Shown: one piece after another, positions 15,952-24,190 of the stretch | Position numbering within the stretch: the stretch's first letter is position 1 | Layout: every line of letters begins with the position of its first letter | Position numbers and translations under genes: made by a program | Assembly: GCF_006094695.1 (NCBI RefSeq) | Contig: NZ_CP035103.1 | Coordinates: forward strand, 2,790,001-2,854,000 | DNA from: Kocuria rosea | GTDB lineage: Bacteria; Actinomycetota; Actinomycetes; Actinomycetales; Micrococcaceae | DNA length: 64,000 bases | Reading direction: 5' to 3' | The notes under the pieces: generated by a model | Databases searched by the model: none | What the model was told of the DNA's origin: nothing | The model's input: the letters and a program-made list of their open reading frames with translations, nothing else

Positions 15952-16282
15952 AACGTCTCCCTGCGTTCGCCGGACGCCGCGCTCCCCCGAGCCGCGGCCG
16001 TCCCGTGCTGCGTCCGGACCCCCGTTTGCTCGAGGGAATTCCGGTGATCGCCTCACCCTACTGCGGAGAAACCCGCGTTTGCATCTGATAATCCGGGTCA
16101 CAAAAGGGGACATCGGATTCCGTTCCCGATCGTTAACGCCGGGGTTAGACTCCATGCGATCCAATGAATCCGGGCGGGGGGTCGTCCGGAACGCCGCGGG
16201 GGTCCCTCGACCCACAACCTGCGGCGGATCACCGCGGCGCCGGCCACTCGGCGCCGGAAGTTCAGATCTGGGGGGAGCTGAC
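15952..16282. promoter_or_regulatory. 331-bp divergent control region, unusually AT-rich
   Basis: No gene seen. The stretch 16025-16160 is far more AT-rich than the rest of the window and contains GTTTGCATCTG...GACATCGGATTC (16077-16120). The same two blocks recur upstream of the chain-length gene at 25.7 kb. GTTAACGCCGGGGTTA (about 16130-16147) is an imperfect repeat of the GTTA type. TAGACT at 16146-16151 could be a -10 for the lipoprotein gene, giving a ~125-nt leader. It drives acyltransferase (left) and lipoprotein-to-capsule genes (right). Confidence 0.55.
16077..16120. promoter_or_regulatory. Two-block motif, copy 1 (GTTTGCATCTG / GACATCGGATTC)
   Basis: GTTTGCATCTGATAA followed, 32 nt start to start, by GACATCGGATTC. 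The blocks match copy 2 at 25714-25753 in 11/11 and 11/12 positions although the surrounding sequence differs. Both copies lie in rare AT-rich spacers of the same surface-polysaccharide island. Confidence 0.55.
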
Positions 16283-16996
16283 ATGATCCTTGACCTGTCG
16301 TGCACATCGAGCACTCGAGGTCCCACTGCCCGAACAGCCCGCACGGTGCTGGGCGGGCTCCTGCTCGCCGGCGTCCTGACCGGCTGCGGCACCGCCGGCG
16401 CCACGGACGACCCGGCGGCCGACGCCCTCGAGGCGTCCACCGTGGTGGAGCTGGAGACGCCGCAGGAGGTCCGCGCCAAGGACCTGCCCTCGGCGGCGCC
16501 CGTGGCCGCGGACGCGCCCGAGGTCGAGCAGATCGAGGCGGTGCTCGAGGCCCAGGAGGCCTTCGTCCCGTCCGACCGCCCGGCCCCGGCGGACCCCGCC
16601 AACCCGGAGTCCTCCGCCGAGCTCGGCGGCGCGAACGATCCCGCCGAGCTGGACCCGGCCGCCGTCGCGGCGGCCGAGGAGAACGCCGCCGGCGCCGCCC
16701 TCCAGGAGGTCCTCGCGTCCCTGGCCGAGTTCGAGCACCAGGGCTGGGAGCAGCGCGGAGCGCCCGTCGTCGTCGGCGATCCCGTCTCCGCCCCGCTGCC
16801 CACGGACGACGGCGAGGCCGTGCGCGTCACCGTCTGCCTGGACTCCTCCGAGGTCACCGTCGTGGACCGCGACGGCGTGGTCGTCAGCGGCAAGCAGAAG
16901 GACCGCAGGGTCCTGCACAACTACGACCTCTTCCGCCAACCGGGCCAGTCCTGGCAAGTCGTCCAGCACGGCTTCCCCGACGACCCGACCTGCTGA
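16283..16996 (+). CDS. Secreted lipoprotein of unknown function
   Basis: A 237-aa protein. ATG 16283 has GGGGGAG 5 nt upstream. The N-terminus has a hydrophobic core TVLGGLLLAGVLTGC, giving a lipobox LTGC near residue 36. The mature part is acidic and Ala-rich (PAADALEASTVVELETPQEV, AAAEENAAGAALQEVL), followed by a compact domain with AVRVTVCLDSSEVTVVDRDG and WQVVQHGFPDDPTC. That C-terminal domain looks like the small NTF2-like/Ig-like domains of actinobacterial surface lipoproteins with a possible Cys pair, but I cannot name it. It is 33 bp upstream of the giant secreted protein and likely part of the same transcript. Confidence 0.8.
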   Translation: MILDLSCTSSTRGPTARTARTVLGGLLLAGVLTGCGTAGATDDPAADALEASTVVELETPQEVRAKDLPSAAPVAADAPEVEQIEAVLEAQEAFVPSDRPAPADPANPESSAELGGANDPAELDPAAVAAAEENAAGAALQEVLASLAEFEHQGWEQRGAPVVVGDPVSAPLPTDDGEAVRVTVCLDSSEVTVVDRDGVVVSGKQKDRRVLHNYDLFRQPGQSWQVVQHGFPDDPTC

Positions 16997-17029
16997 TCCG
17001 TCCGCACGAACCTGTTGAGGAACCACACC

Positions 17030-20000
17030 ATGGGAAACACGAACACCCCGCCCCGGGCGGACAGGAGCCGGCGCCGTGCGCGCACGGCCCGCACCAAGGC
17101 GTCCCTGGGCATCGGCACCGTGCTGGCCGTCGCAGCGACGCTGCTGACCTCCGTCCCGGTGGGCGCAGCCGAGGCGCCGCCGGTGGACGGCAAGTCCGCG
17201 GCCTCGGCCGCGGCGTCCTGCTGGGAGATCAAGCAGAAGGACCCGAAGTCCGCCTCCGGCGTCTACTGGCTGGTCACCCCGGCCATGACCGCGCCCGAGC
17301 AGTTCTACTGCGACCAGGTGACCGACGGCGGCGGCTGGGTCCTCGTGGGCCGCGGCCGCAACGACTGGAAGGAGTACTACCAGGGCGTGGGCACGCCCAA
17401 GGACGTCTCCTCCACGGTCTCGGGCACCGCGGCCTTCGCGCCCAAGCAGCTGCCCTCCGAGACGGTCGACGAGCTCCTGAACGGGCAGCGGCCCGACTCC
17501 CTCGAGGACGGCATCCGGATCCGCCGGGCCCGTGACGCCGGGGGCACCACCTGGCAGGAGGGGCGGATGAAGATCTCCGCCAAGCCGTACTGGAACTGGA
17601 CGTTCGGCTCCCGCACCCCGGTCACCTCCTTCTCCCTGGTCTACGGCACCGGGGTGGCCTCCGGGACCACCGGCACCACCAACGACTTCGGCACGAACAC
17701 CGGCACCGCCCGCGTGCGCTTCCAGGACGTCACCGAGACCAGCTGGCAGCGCGGCTTCCGCTACGGCGACGGCGTGACCGGCAGCAACACCAGCACCACC
17801 TACCTGTGGACGCCCACCGCCGGCGGGAAGGGTGCCATCCCCTTCACCCAGATGTACCTGCGGCCCAAGGTCACCCAGCAGGCCTTCACCGGCAAGGCGA
17901 TCCCGGACTCCGGCACCGCCGCGGCCGCCCAGCGGGCCCTGCCCAACAGCGGCGCCGAGCCCACGAAGTGGGGTGCCGTGGAGCGCGCCGACGGACAGGG
18001 TGAGGAGATGAACACGGAGGTGCAGGCCTTCGAGCAGATCGGGAGCACGGTCTTCGCCGGCGGCAACTTCAAGGCGATGCAGCGCAACGCGGCCGGCACC
18101 GGGCGCGTTGCCCAGTCCTACCTGGCGGCCTTCGACGTCAACACCGGCGAGCTGCGCACCGACTTCCGCCCGGTCTTCAACGGCCAGGTGAAGGCCCTCG
18201 CCGAGCTGCCGAACAACCGGCTGGCCGTGGGCGGGCGCTTCAGCACGGTCAACGGCGTGAGCGCCCCCGGCTTCGTGGTGCTCGACTCCACGACCGGCAA
18301 GGTCGACACCGCCTGGAACCTCAAGGTGGAGAACCTGCTGACCGGCGGCGTCCTGCAGGTCCGGACGCTGGACGTGCAGGGCGACCACCTGTACCTCGGC
18401 GGGGCCTTCACCCACCTCAGCGGCGGGCAGGAGACCGGGCGTGTCTACGCCCGGTCCGGCGCCCGCGTGAAGATCTCCACGCGCACCCCGGACGCCGGCT
18501 GGAACCCGGAGTTCAACGGCACCGTGACGAGCGTGGACGCCTCCGCGAAGGGCGACCGGCTCTACGCGGCCGGGTACTTCAACCAGTCCCAGGGCGCCTC
18601 GGCGTTCCGCCTGGCAGCGGTGCGCACCACCGCCGGCGCCCCGCTGGACACCTGGACGTGGGAGCCGTCCGTGCCCGTGGACTACGCCAACCCCGGCCAG
18701 ACGGCCTTCCAGCTCGCCGTGCGCGAGCAGGGGAACACCGTCTGGGCCGGCGGCGCCGAGCACTCGATGTTCGGCTACGACCGCTCCACCTTCCAGCGCA
18801 CCTCCTGGGGCATCACCTCCCTGGGCGGTGACATCCAGGCGATCACCTCCACCGACGACACCGTCTACGGCGCCTGCCACTGCTTCCACTGGTTCAACGC
18901 CGGCGCCACCAAGTGGATCAAGGCCGGGGGCAACACCCAGCCCGTGACCGTGGCCGACCGAATCAACGCGATCGGCGCGTGGGACGCCGCCGGCGGCAAG
19001 TACCTGCCCGGCTTCAACCCGGACATCAAGGGCTTCGGCGGCTGGGGCGTGTGGGCCACCCTCGTGGACAGCAACGGAGTCCTGTGGACCGGCGGCGACA
19101 TCAACCGCAGCGTCTCCACCTCCGGCTCCGCGCAGTGGTCGGGCGGCTTCCTCCGCTTCGCCCCGCGGGACGCCAAGGCCCCGGCCGCGCCCACGGGCCT
19201 GAAGGTCGCCCGGGACGGCGACTCCGCCGCCCTCTCCTGGACGGCGGCCCCCGAGTCCGGCGTGACCTACCAGGTGCTGCGCAACGACCGGCCCATCGGC
19301 ACCGCCACGGGCACCAGCCTGAAGGTCCCGCACGTGGACGCCGCCCGGTACGCGGTGCGCGCGGCGGACGCCGCGGGCAACGTCTCCGCCTCCACCCCGG
19401 TGGTGGTGGCCGGCTCGCAGCCTGCCCCGGAGCCGCAGCCCGAGCCCGCGCCCGGCACGAGCACCCTGATCGCCGAGGGCGCCACGTGGAAGTACCACCA
19501 CAACCGCGACGTCTCGCCCGGGGCGAACTGGACGGCCGCCGACTACGACGACTCCTCCTGGAAGCAGGGCTCGGCCGTGCTCGGCTGGAACGACGCCTCG
19601 GTGAAGACCACGCTCGTGGCCGACGGCACCCGCCCGATCGTCACCCAGTTCCGCAAGACCGTGGACGTGGCCGACGCCTCCAAGGTGGCCAAGCTGACCC
19701 TCACCACCCGCGCCGACGACGGTGTGGTCGTCTTCGTCAACGGCAAGGAAGTGGTCCGCTCCAACGTCGCCGAGGGCTCGCTCGAGGACACGCCGTGGGC
19801 GCTGTCCGCGCGCCGGACTGCCACCGCGGTGGCCGAGCCGGTCGTGGTCGAGGTGCCCGGATCGGCGCTGAAGACCGGCAAGAACGTGATCTCCGCCCAG
19901 ATGCACTCCAGCTGGACGAACACTACCGACGCCACCTTCGACCTCTCCGCGGTGGTCACCGCCGGCACGCAGCCGGCGCCCCCGGCGGAGGAGGAGCCGC

Positions 20001-21124
20001 CGGCCGAGGAGCCGCCCGCGGAGGAGCCCCCGGCCGACGAGCCGGCCGGTCCCAACACGCTGGTCGCCGAGGGCGCCACGTGGAAGTACCACCACGACCG
20101 CGCCAACCCGCCGGCCGGCGACTGGGCCGGCACCGGCTTCGACGACGCCGCGTGGAAGCAGGGCTCGGCCGTGCTCGGCTGGGGCGACGCCTCGGTGAAG
20201 ACCACGCTCGTGGCCGACGGCACCCGCCCGCTCACCACCTACTACCGCAAGGAGGTGGACGTGGCGGACGCCTCCGAGGTGGCGAAGCTGACCCTCACCA
20301 CCCGCGCCGACGACGCCGTGGCGGTCTACGTCAACGGCAAGGAGGTCGCCCGGGACAACCTGCCCGACGGCGACCTCGGCCCCGGCACCTACGCGACGGC
20401 CCCGCGCCGGACGGCCACCGCGGTGGCCGACCCGGTCGTGGTCGAGGTGCCCGGATCGGCGCTGAAGACCGGCAAGAACGTGATCGCCGCCGAGGTGCAC
20501 TCCAACTGGACGAACACCACCGACGCGACCTTCGAGCTCTCCGCGGTCGTCACCCCCGGCACGCAGCCGGCGCCGCCGGCGGAGGAGTCCCCGGCCGAGG
20601 AGCCGGACGCGCTGGTCGCCGAGGGCGCCACCTGGCGGTACCACCACGACCGGGCGAACCCTCCGGCCGGCGACTGGGCCGGCACGGCGTTCGACGACGC
20701 CGCGTGGAAGCAGGGCTCGGCCGTGCTCGGCTGGGGCGACGCCTCGGTGCGGACCACGCTCGTGGCCGACGGCACCCGCCCGCTGACCACGTACTACCGC
20801 CGGTCCCTGGACGTGGCCGACGTCTCCAAGTACGGGAAGCTCACGCTCACCACCCGGGCCGACGACGCCGTGGCGGTCTACGTCAACGGCAAGGAGGTCG
20901 TCCGGGACAACCTGCCGGACGGCGACCTGGGCCCCGGGACCTACGCGCTGGCGCCGCGCCGGACGGCCACCGCGATGGCCGCCCCGGTCGTGGTCGAGAT
21001 CCCCGCGTCGGCGCTGCGCAACGGCAAGAACGTGATCGCCGCCGAGGTGCACTCCAACTGGACGAACACCACCGACACGACCTTCGACCTCGAGCTCGTG
21101 CCCAGCACGGAGGCGAACGCCTGA
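17030..21124 (+). CDS. Giant secreted fibrinogen-domain / beta-propeller / triple lectin-like repeat protein
   Basis: 1364 aa, starting at ATG 17030 with GAGGAA 8 nt upstream. Domains in order: Arg-rich signal peptide (cleavage near residue 47); a fibrinogen C-terminal-like domain at ~60-285 (YCDQVTDGGGWVLVGRGR, WQRGFRYGDG); a WD/delta-60-like beta-propeller at ~315-715 (IGSTVFAGGNFKAM, NNRLAVGGRFSTVNG, GDRLYAAGYF, NGVLWTGGDIN); a fibronectin type III domain at ~718-795; then three ~165-residue jelly-roll-like repeats at about 811-980, 1009-1178 and 1193-1362 (EGATWKYHH, WKQGSAVLGWGDASV, LTLTTRADDAVAVYVNGKEV), separated by acidic Pro/Glu linkers. No LPxTG or C-terminal anchor. Sits inside a Wzx/Wzy polysaccharide locus, so it may bind or organise the glycan (inference). 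Confidence 0.88.
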   Translation: MGNTNTPPRADRSRRRARTARTKASLGIGTVLAVAATLLTSVPVGAAEAPPVDGKSAASAAASCWEIKQKDPKSASGVYWLVTPAMTAPEQFYCDQVTDGGGWVLVGRGRNDWKEYYQGVGTPKDVSSTVSGTAAFAPKQLPSETVDELLNGQRPDSLEDGIRIRRARDAGGTTWQEGRMKISAKPYWNWTFGSRTPVTSFSLVYGTGVASGTTGTTNDFGTNTGTARVRFQDVTETSWQRGFRYGDGVTGSNTSTTYLWTPTAGGKGAIPFTQMYLRPKVTQQAFTGKAIPDSGTAAAAQRALPNSGAEPTKWGAVERADGQGEEMNTEVQAFEQIGSTVFAGGNFKAMQRNAAGTGRVAQSYLAAFDVNTGELRTDFRPVFNGQVKALAELPNNRLAVGGRFSTVNGVSAPGFVVLDSTTGKVDTAWNLKVENLLTGGVLQVRTLDVQGDHLYLGGAFTHLSGGQETGRVYARSGARVKISTRTPDAGWNPEFNGTVTSVDASAKGDRLYAAGYFNQSQGASAFRLAAVRTTAGAPLDTWTWEPSVPVDYANPGQTAFQLAVREQGNTVWAGGAEHSMFGYDRSTFQRTSWGITSLGGDIQAITSTDDTVYGACHCFHWFNAGATKWIKAGGNTQPVTVADRINAIGAWDAAGGKYLPGFNPDIKGFGGWGVWATLVDSNGVLWTGGDINRSVSTSGSAQWSGGFLRFAPRDAKAPAAPTGLKVARDGDSAALSWTAAPESGVTYQVLRNDRPIGTATGTSLKVPHVDAARYAVRAADAAGNVSASTPVVVAGSQPAPEPQPEPAPGTSTLIAEGATWKYHHNRDVSPGANWTAADYDDSSWKQGSAVLGWNDASVKTTLVADGTRPIVTQFRKTVDVADASKVAKLTLTTRADDGVVVFVNGKEVVRSNVAEGSLEDTPWALSARRTATAVAEPVVVEVPGSALKTGKNVISAQMHSSWTNTTDATFDLSAVVTAGTQPAPPAEEEPPAEEPPAEEPPADEPAGPNTLVAEGATWKYHHDRANPPAGDWAGTGFDDAAWKQGSAVLGWGDASVKTTLVADGTRPLTTYYRKEVDVADASEVAKLTLTTRADDAVAVYVNGKEVARDNLPDGDLGPGTYATAPRRTATAVADPVVVEVPGSALKTGKNVIAAEVHSNWTNTTDATFELSAVVTPGTQPAPPAEESPAEEPDALVAEGATWRYHHDRANPPAGDWAGTAFDDAAWKQGSAVLGWGDASVRTTLVADGTRPLTTYYRRSLDVADVSKYGKLTLTTRADDAVAVYVNGKEVVRDNLPDGDLGPGTYALAPRRTATAMAAPVVVEIPASALRNGKNVIAAEVHSNWTNTTDTTFDLELVPSTEANA
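19462..21115 (+). repeat. Three tandem ~500-bp in-frame repeats
   Basis: Repeats begin near 19462, 20056 and 20608. Repeats 2 and 3 are nearly identical over long stretches (for example GACGCCTCGGTG and GACGACGCCGTGGCGGTCTA recur). Repeat 1 is more diverged. This suggests a recent duplication of the last domain. Confidence 0.85.
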
Positions 21125-21941
21125 TGAGCACCACCGACACCGCCGCCCCGCGGCACCGTCCGAGCTACGAGGAGGCCCTGGCCGGGCTGCGCGCGGCGCA
21201 GAAGCCCGGCCAGGGGGTCCCGGCGTACACCCGGTGGGTGAACCGCCCGCTGGCCCGCTACGCCGCCGCGCGGGCCGCCGCGGCGGGGCTGACCCCCAAC
21301 GGGGTGACCGCCCTCAGCGCGGTCCTCTCCGCGGCGGGGCTGGTCGTGCTCGTGGCGGCCCCGCCCACCCCGGCCACGGGCGTCGTCGTCGCCCTGCTCC
21401 TCGCCGCCGGCTACGTCCTGGACTCCGCCGACGGGCAGGTGGCCCGGCTCACCGGCACCGGCTCGCCGGCCGGGGAGTGGCTCGACCACGTGGTCGACTC
21501 GATCCGGACCCCCGCGCTGCACCTGGCCGTGGCGGCCGCCGCCCTGCTGCACCCCGGCCCGAGGCGTTCCCGGCAGCGGCCCTCGCGGTGCTCGCCGCGC
21601 TGTTCGTGCTCGTGGAGGTCGGCCAGTTCATGAGCCAGATCCTCGCCGAGCAGCTGCGGCGCAAGGGCGGGATCGCCGGGCCGCCCGCGGGCGGGACGCT
21701 GCGCTCCTTCCTCAACCTGCCCACCGACGCGGGGGTCACCTGCTGGATCTTCCTCCTCTGGGGGCTCCCCGCGCTCTTCCTGCCCGCCTACGCGATCCTG
21801 CTGGCCGCCCTCGCGGCGATCAGCGCGGTCTCCATGCGGCGCAAGTACCTGGGGCTGACCGCACGGCCCGCCGCCACCGACCCGGACGCCGACGCCGTCG
21901 GCGCCCTCCCGACCGACAGGAGCACCCGCCATGTCCGCTGA
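21124..21941 (+). pseudogene. CDP-alcohol phosphatidyltransferase family, frameshifted
   Basis: ATG 21124 overlaps the preceding stop by ATGA. Residues ~100-127 contain the full family motif DSADGQVARLTG...GEWLDHVVDS (D-x2-DG-x2-AR-x8-G-x3-D-x3-D), so the catalytic site is intact. After ...AAAALLHPGP (about 21553-21565) that frame turns into Arg/Ser-rich nonsense and stops at 21633. The natural continuation PEAFPAAALAVLAALFVLVEVGQFMSQILAEQLRRKG is in the next frame and runs to 21941. A one-base deletion near the CCCCGGCCCGAGG tract would explain this. With the shift repaired the protein is ~272 aa with normal membrane helices. It may be a real mutation, a sequencing error or, less likely, programmed slippage. 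Predicted to transfer a phospho-alcohol from a CDP-alcohol. Confidence 0.8.
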
Positions 21942-22908
21942 CGTCCTCGCCCCGGCCCCGGCCACGACCGCCGCCACCGCCGCAGGCTTCCGCACCGCCC
22001 ACCCGTCCGTGTCCGTCCTGATCGCCACCGCCGGGCGGCCCGAGATGCTCCGCGAGGCGGTCCGCGCGATCGTCGAGCAGGACTACGCCGGCCCGCTCCA
22101 GGTCGTCGTGGTCTTCGACCGGATCGAGGTCGACCCGCTCACGGACGTGGAGGTCCCGGCCGGCGTGGAGCTGCGCACCGTGCCCAACACCCGGTCCCCG
22201 GGCCTGGTGGGCGCCCGCAACACGGGCATCCACGCGGCCACCGGGGAGATCATCGCCTTCTGCGACGACGACGACGTGTGGGTCCCGCGCAAGCTCACCC
22301 GGCAGGTGGCGCACTGGCACCGGCACCCGGAGGCCTCCGCGATCGCCGGCGCGATCGACATCGTCTCCCACGAGCGCACCATCCGGCGCGTCCCGCAGGC
22401 CGTGGCCACCTTCCCGGAGCTGCTGGCCGACCGGATGATGGAGATCCACCCCTCGGCGCTGATCTGCCGCCGCGCCGACCTGTACGGGCCCGTGGGCCTC
22501 GTCGACGAGGACCTGCCGTCCTCCTACGGCGAGGACTACGACCTGCTGCTGCGCCTGGCCCGGCACGCCCCGGTGCACTCCGTGCCCGAGACCGTGCTGA
22601 CCGTGCGCTGGGACCGGCCCTCCTTCTTCCGCCAGCAGTGGGGGGACATGGCGGACGCCCTGACCTACATGCTGCGCAAGTTCCCCGAGTTCGAGACCTC
22701 CGACCAGGGCACGGCCCTGATGGCCGGCCAGGTCGCGTTCGCCCACGCCGCCCGCGGCGACCGCCGGGAGGCGGTCCGGTGGGCGCGGGCGGCGCTGCGC
22801 CGGAACCGCGGCCAGCTGCGGGCGTGGGGCGCCCTGGCCGTGGCGACCGGCGCGGTCAGCGCCGAGCGGCTGCAGAACGCCGTGTCCTTCTTCGGCAGAG
22901 GGGTGTGA
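21931..22908 (+). CDS. Family 2 glycosyltransferase
   Basis: A 325-aa protein of the GT-A fold: PSVSVLIATAGRPEMLREAVRAIVEQDY at the N-terminus, the donor-binding GARNTGIHAATGEIIAFCDDDDVW (acidic DDDD standing for DxD), and SSYGEDYDLLLRLAR with the acceptor-side ED. No membrane segment, so cytoplasmic. ATG 21931 overlaps the end of the upstream CDP-alcohol phosphotransferase frame by 11 bp, which indicates tight operon coupling and that the upstream frame was until recently translated to 21941. Probably adds one sugar to the lipid-linked repeat unit. Confidence 0.93.
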   Translation: MSADVLAPAPATTAATAAGFRTAHPSVSVLIATAGRPEMLREAVRAIVEQDYAGPLQVVVVFDRIEVDPLTDVEVPAGVELRTVPNTRSPGLVGARNTGIHAATGEIIAFCDDDDVWVPRKLTRQVAHWHRHPEASAIAGAIDIVSHERTIRRVPQAVATFPELLADRMMEIHPSALICRRADLYGPVGLVDEDLPSSYGEDYDLLLRLARHAPVHSVPETVLTVRWDRPSFFRQQWGDMADALTYMLRKFPEFETSDQGTALMAGQVAFAHAARGDRREAVRWARAALRRNRGQLRAWGALAVATGAVSAERLQNAVSFFGRGV

Positions 22909-22915
22909 GGCGGCC

Positions 22916-24190
22916 GTGGCGCTCCTGAGCCCCTCGGTGGTGCGGCCGGCCCCGGTCCGCCGCACCACCGGCGTCCTGCCCGCCTGGCCGCTGCTGGTCC
23001 TGTTCTGGGGGCTGCCGCTGATCTGGGCCTCCGGCGCCCTGCAGTTCGCCCCGGCGCTGCTCGCCGTGGTCATGCTCTTCCTGCTCGTGCTCCACCGCTC
23101 GGTGACGGTCCCGTGGCCGGCCTGGCTGCTGGTGGTGTTCCTGCTGTGGATGGCGGCGAGCTCGGTGCAGATCGAGGGGTTCGGCTCCTGGATGGGCTTC
23201 GCGCTGCGCTGGGTCAACATCTGCGCCGCGCTGATCTACTTCGTCTACTACTGGAACGCCCGGGAGACCCTGGACCACCGGCGGTTCCTGCGGGCCGCCG
23301 TGGTCGCGTGGGCCACGCTCGTGGGACTGGGCCTGCTGACGTTCGTGATCCCCGAGGCGCGGCTGACCACGCCGATCGGCCTGCTGCTGCCGGAGGGCAT
23401 CACCTCCAACGCGCTGGTGCAGAACTTCTTCTTCCCGCCCCTGGCGGAGGTCCAGCTCCCCTGGGGCGCGCCCGAGCCGTACAACCGGCCGGCCGCACCG
23501 TTCCCGTACACCAACGGGTGGGGCTCCGGGTTCGTGCTCCTCACGCCCCTGGTCCTCGCCTACCTCACCACCGTCCGCTTCCGCGCCCGGCACCTGCTGA
23601 TCGTGGCCGGGCTGGTGGCCTCGCTCGCCCCGGCCGTGGCGACCACCAACCGGGGCATGTTCCTCGGCATCGCGGTGGCGCTGGGCTACGTCATGGTCCG
23701 GATGGTCCTGCGGGGCCGGATCGGGGTGGCCCTGGCCGGGGTCGCCGGCACGGCCGCCGTCGGCGGGTGGCTCGTGGCCAGCGGCGCCGTCGAACGGATC
23801 CTGGGCCGCCAGGAGTACAGCGACAGCACGGGCACCCGCTCCGACCTGTACCGGGACACGTTCCTGGCCACCCTGGACTCCCCGCTGCTCGGCTACGGGG
23901 CGCCGCTGTACGACGAGACCGTCGGCATCGAGATGGGCACCCAGGGCTACGTCTGGACCCTCATGTTCTGCTACGGGCTCGTGGGCCTGGGCCTGTTCGT
24001 GGCCTACCTGCACGGGACCACGCTGCTGACGCTGAAGGTCCGCACCACCACCGGGCTGCTCGTGCACTCCGCGCCCGTGGCCGCGTGCCTGTTCTTCACC
24101 TACTACGGCCTCGACGCGGTGCAGTTCATCCTGATCAGCCTGAGCCTGGCCGTGCTGCTGCGCTCCCGGCGCTACGGGGAGGGGCTGTGA
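22916..24190 (+). CDS. O-antigen ligase / Wzy-type polymerase
   Basis: A 424-aa membrane protein with about ten helices, starting at GTG 22916, 7 bp after the glycosyltransferase. A large extracytoplasmic loop (residues ~185-215, EPYNRPAAPFPYTNGWGSGF) and a second loop with NRG and SDSTGTRSDLYRDTFLATLDSPLLGYG match the WaaL/Wzy O-antigen ligase family, in which the R and the GxG-type loop residues contact the lipid-linked substrate. It most likely polymerises the repeat unit, since a flippase and a chain-length regulator follow. The stop overlaps the next start by GTGA. Confidence 0.9.
   Translation: MALLSPSVVRPAPVRRTTGVLPAWPLLVLFWGLPLIWASGALQFAPALLAVVMLFLLVLHRSVTVPWPAWLLVVFLLWMAASSVQIEGFGSWMGFALRWVNICAALIYFVYYWNARETLDHRRFLRAAVVAWATLVGLGLLTFVIPEARLTTPIGLLLPEGITSNALVQNFFFPPLAEVQLPWGAPEPYNRPAAPFPYTNGWGSGFVLLTPLVLAYLTTVRFRARHLLIVAGLVASLAPAVATTNRGMFLGIAVALGYVMVRMVLRGRIGVALAGVAGTAAVGGWLVASGAVERILGRQEYSDSTGTRSDLYRDTFLATLDSPLLGYGAPLYDETVGIEMGTQGYVWTLMFCYGLVGLGLFVAYLHGTTLLTLKVRTTTGLLVHSAPVAACLFFTYYGLDAVQFILISLSLAVLLRSRRYGEGL

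Noticed and set aside
16020..16280. Riboswitch (c-di-AMP or similar) ahead of the lipoprotein gene
   Set aside because: I could not fold the leader into a known aptamer by eye and the conserved blocks are shared with a second spacer in a way that suits protein binding better.
16262..21052. A 1596-codon open frame antisense to the giant secreted protein
   Set aside because: It is Arg/Gly/His-rich with no domain, and follows from third-position GC bias of the sense gene. The sense frame has a signal peptide and clear domains.
21540..21575. Programmed ribosomal frameshift in the CDP-alcohol enzyme
   Set aside because: No slippery heptamer of the X-XXY-YYZ type or evident downstream pseudoknot; an indel in a G/C tract is simpler.
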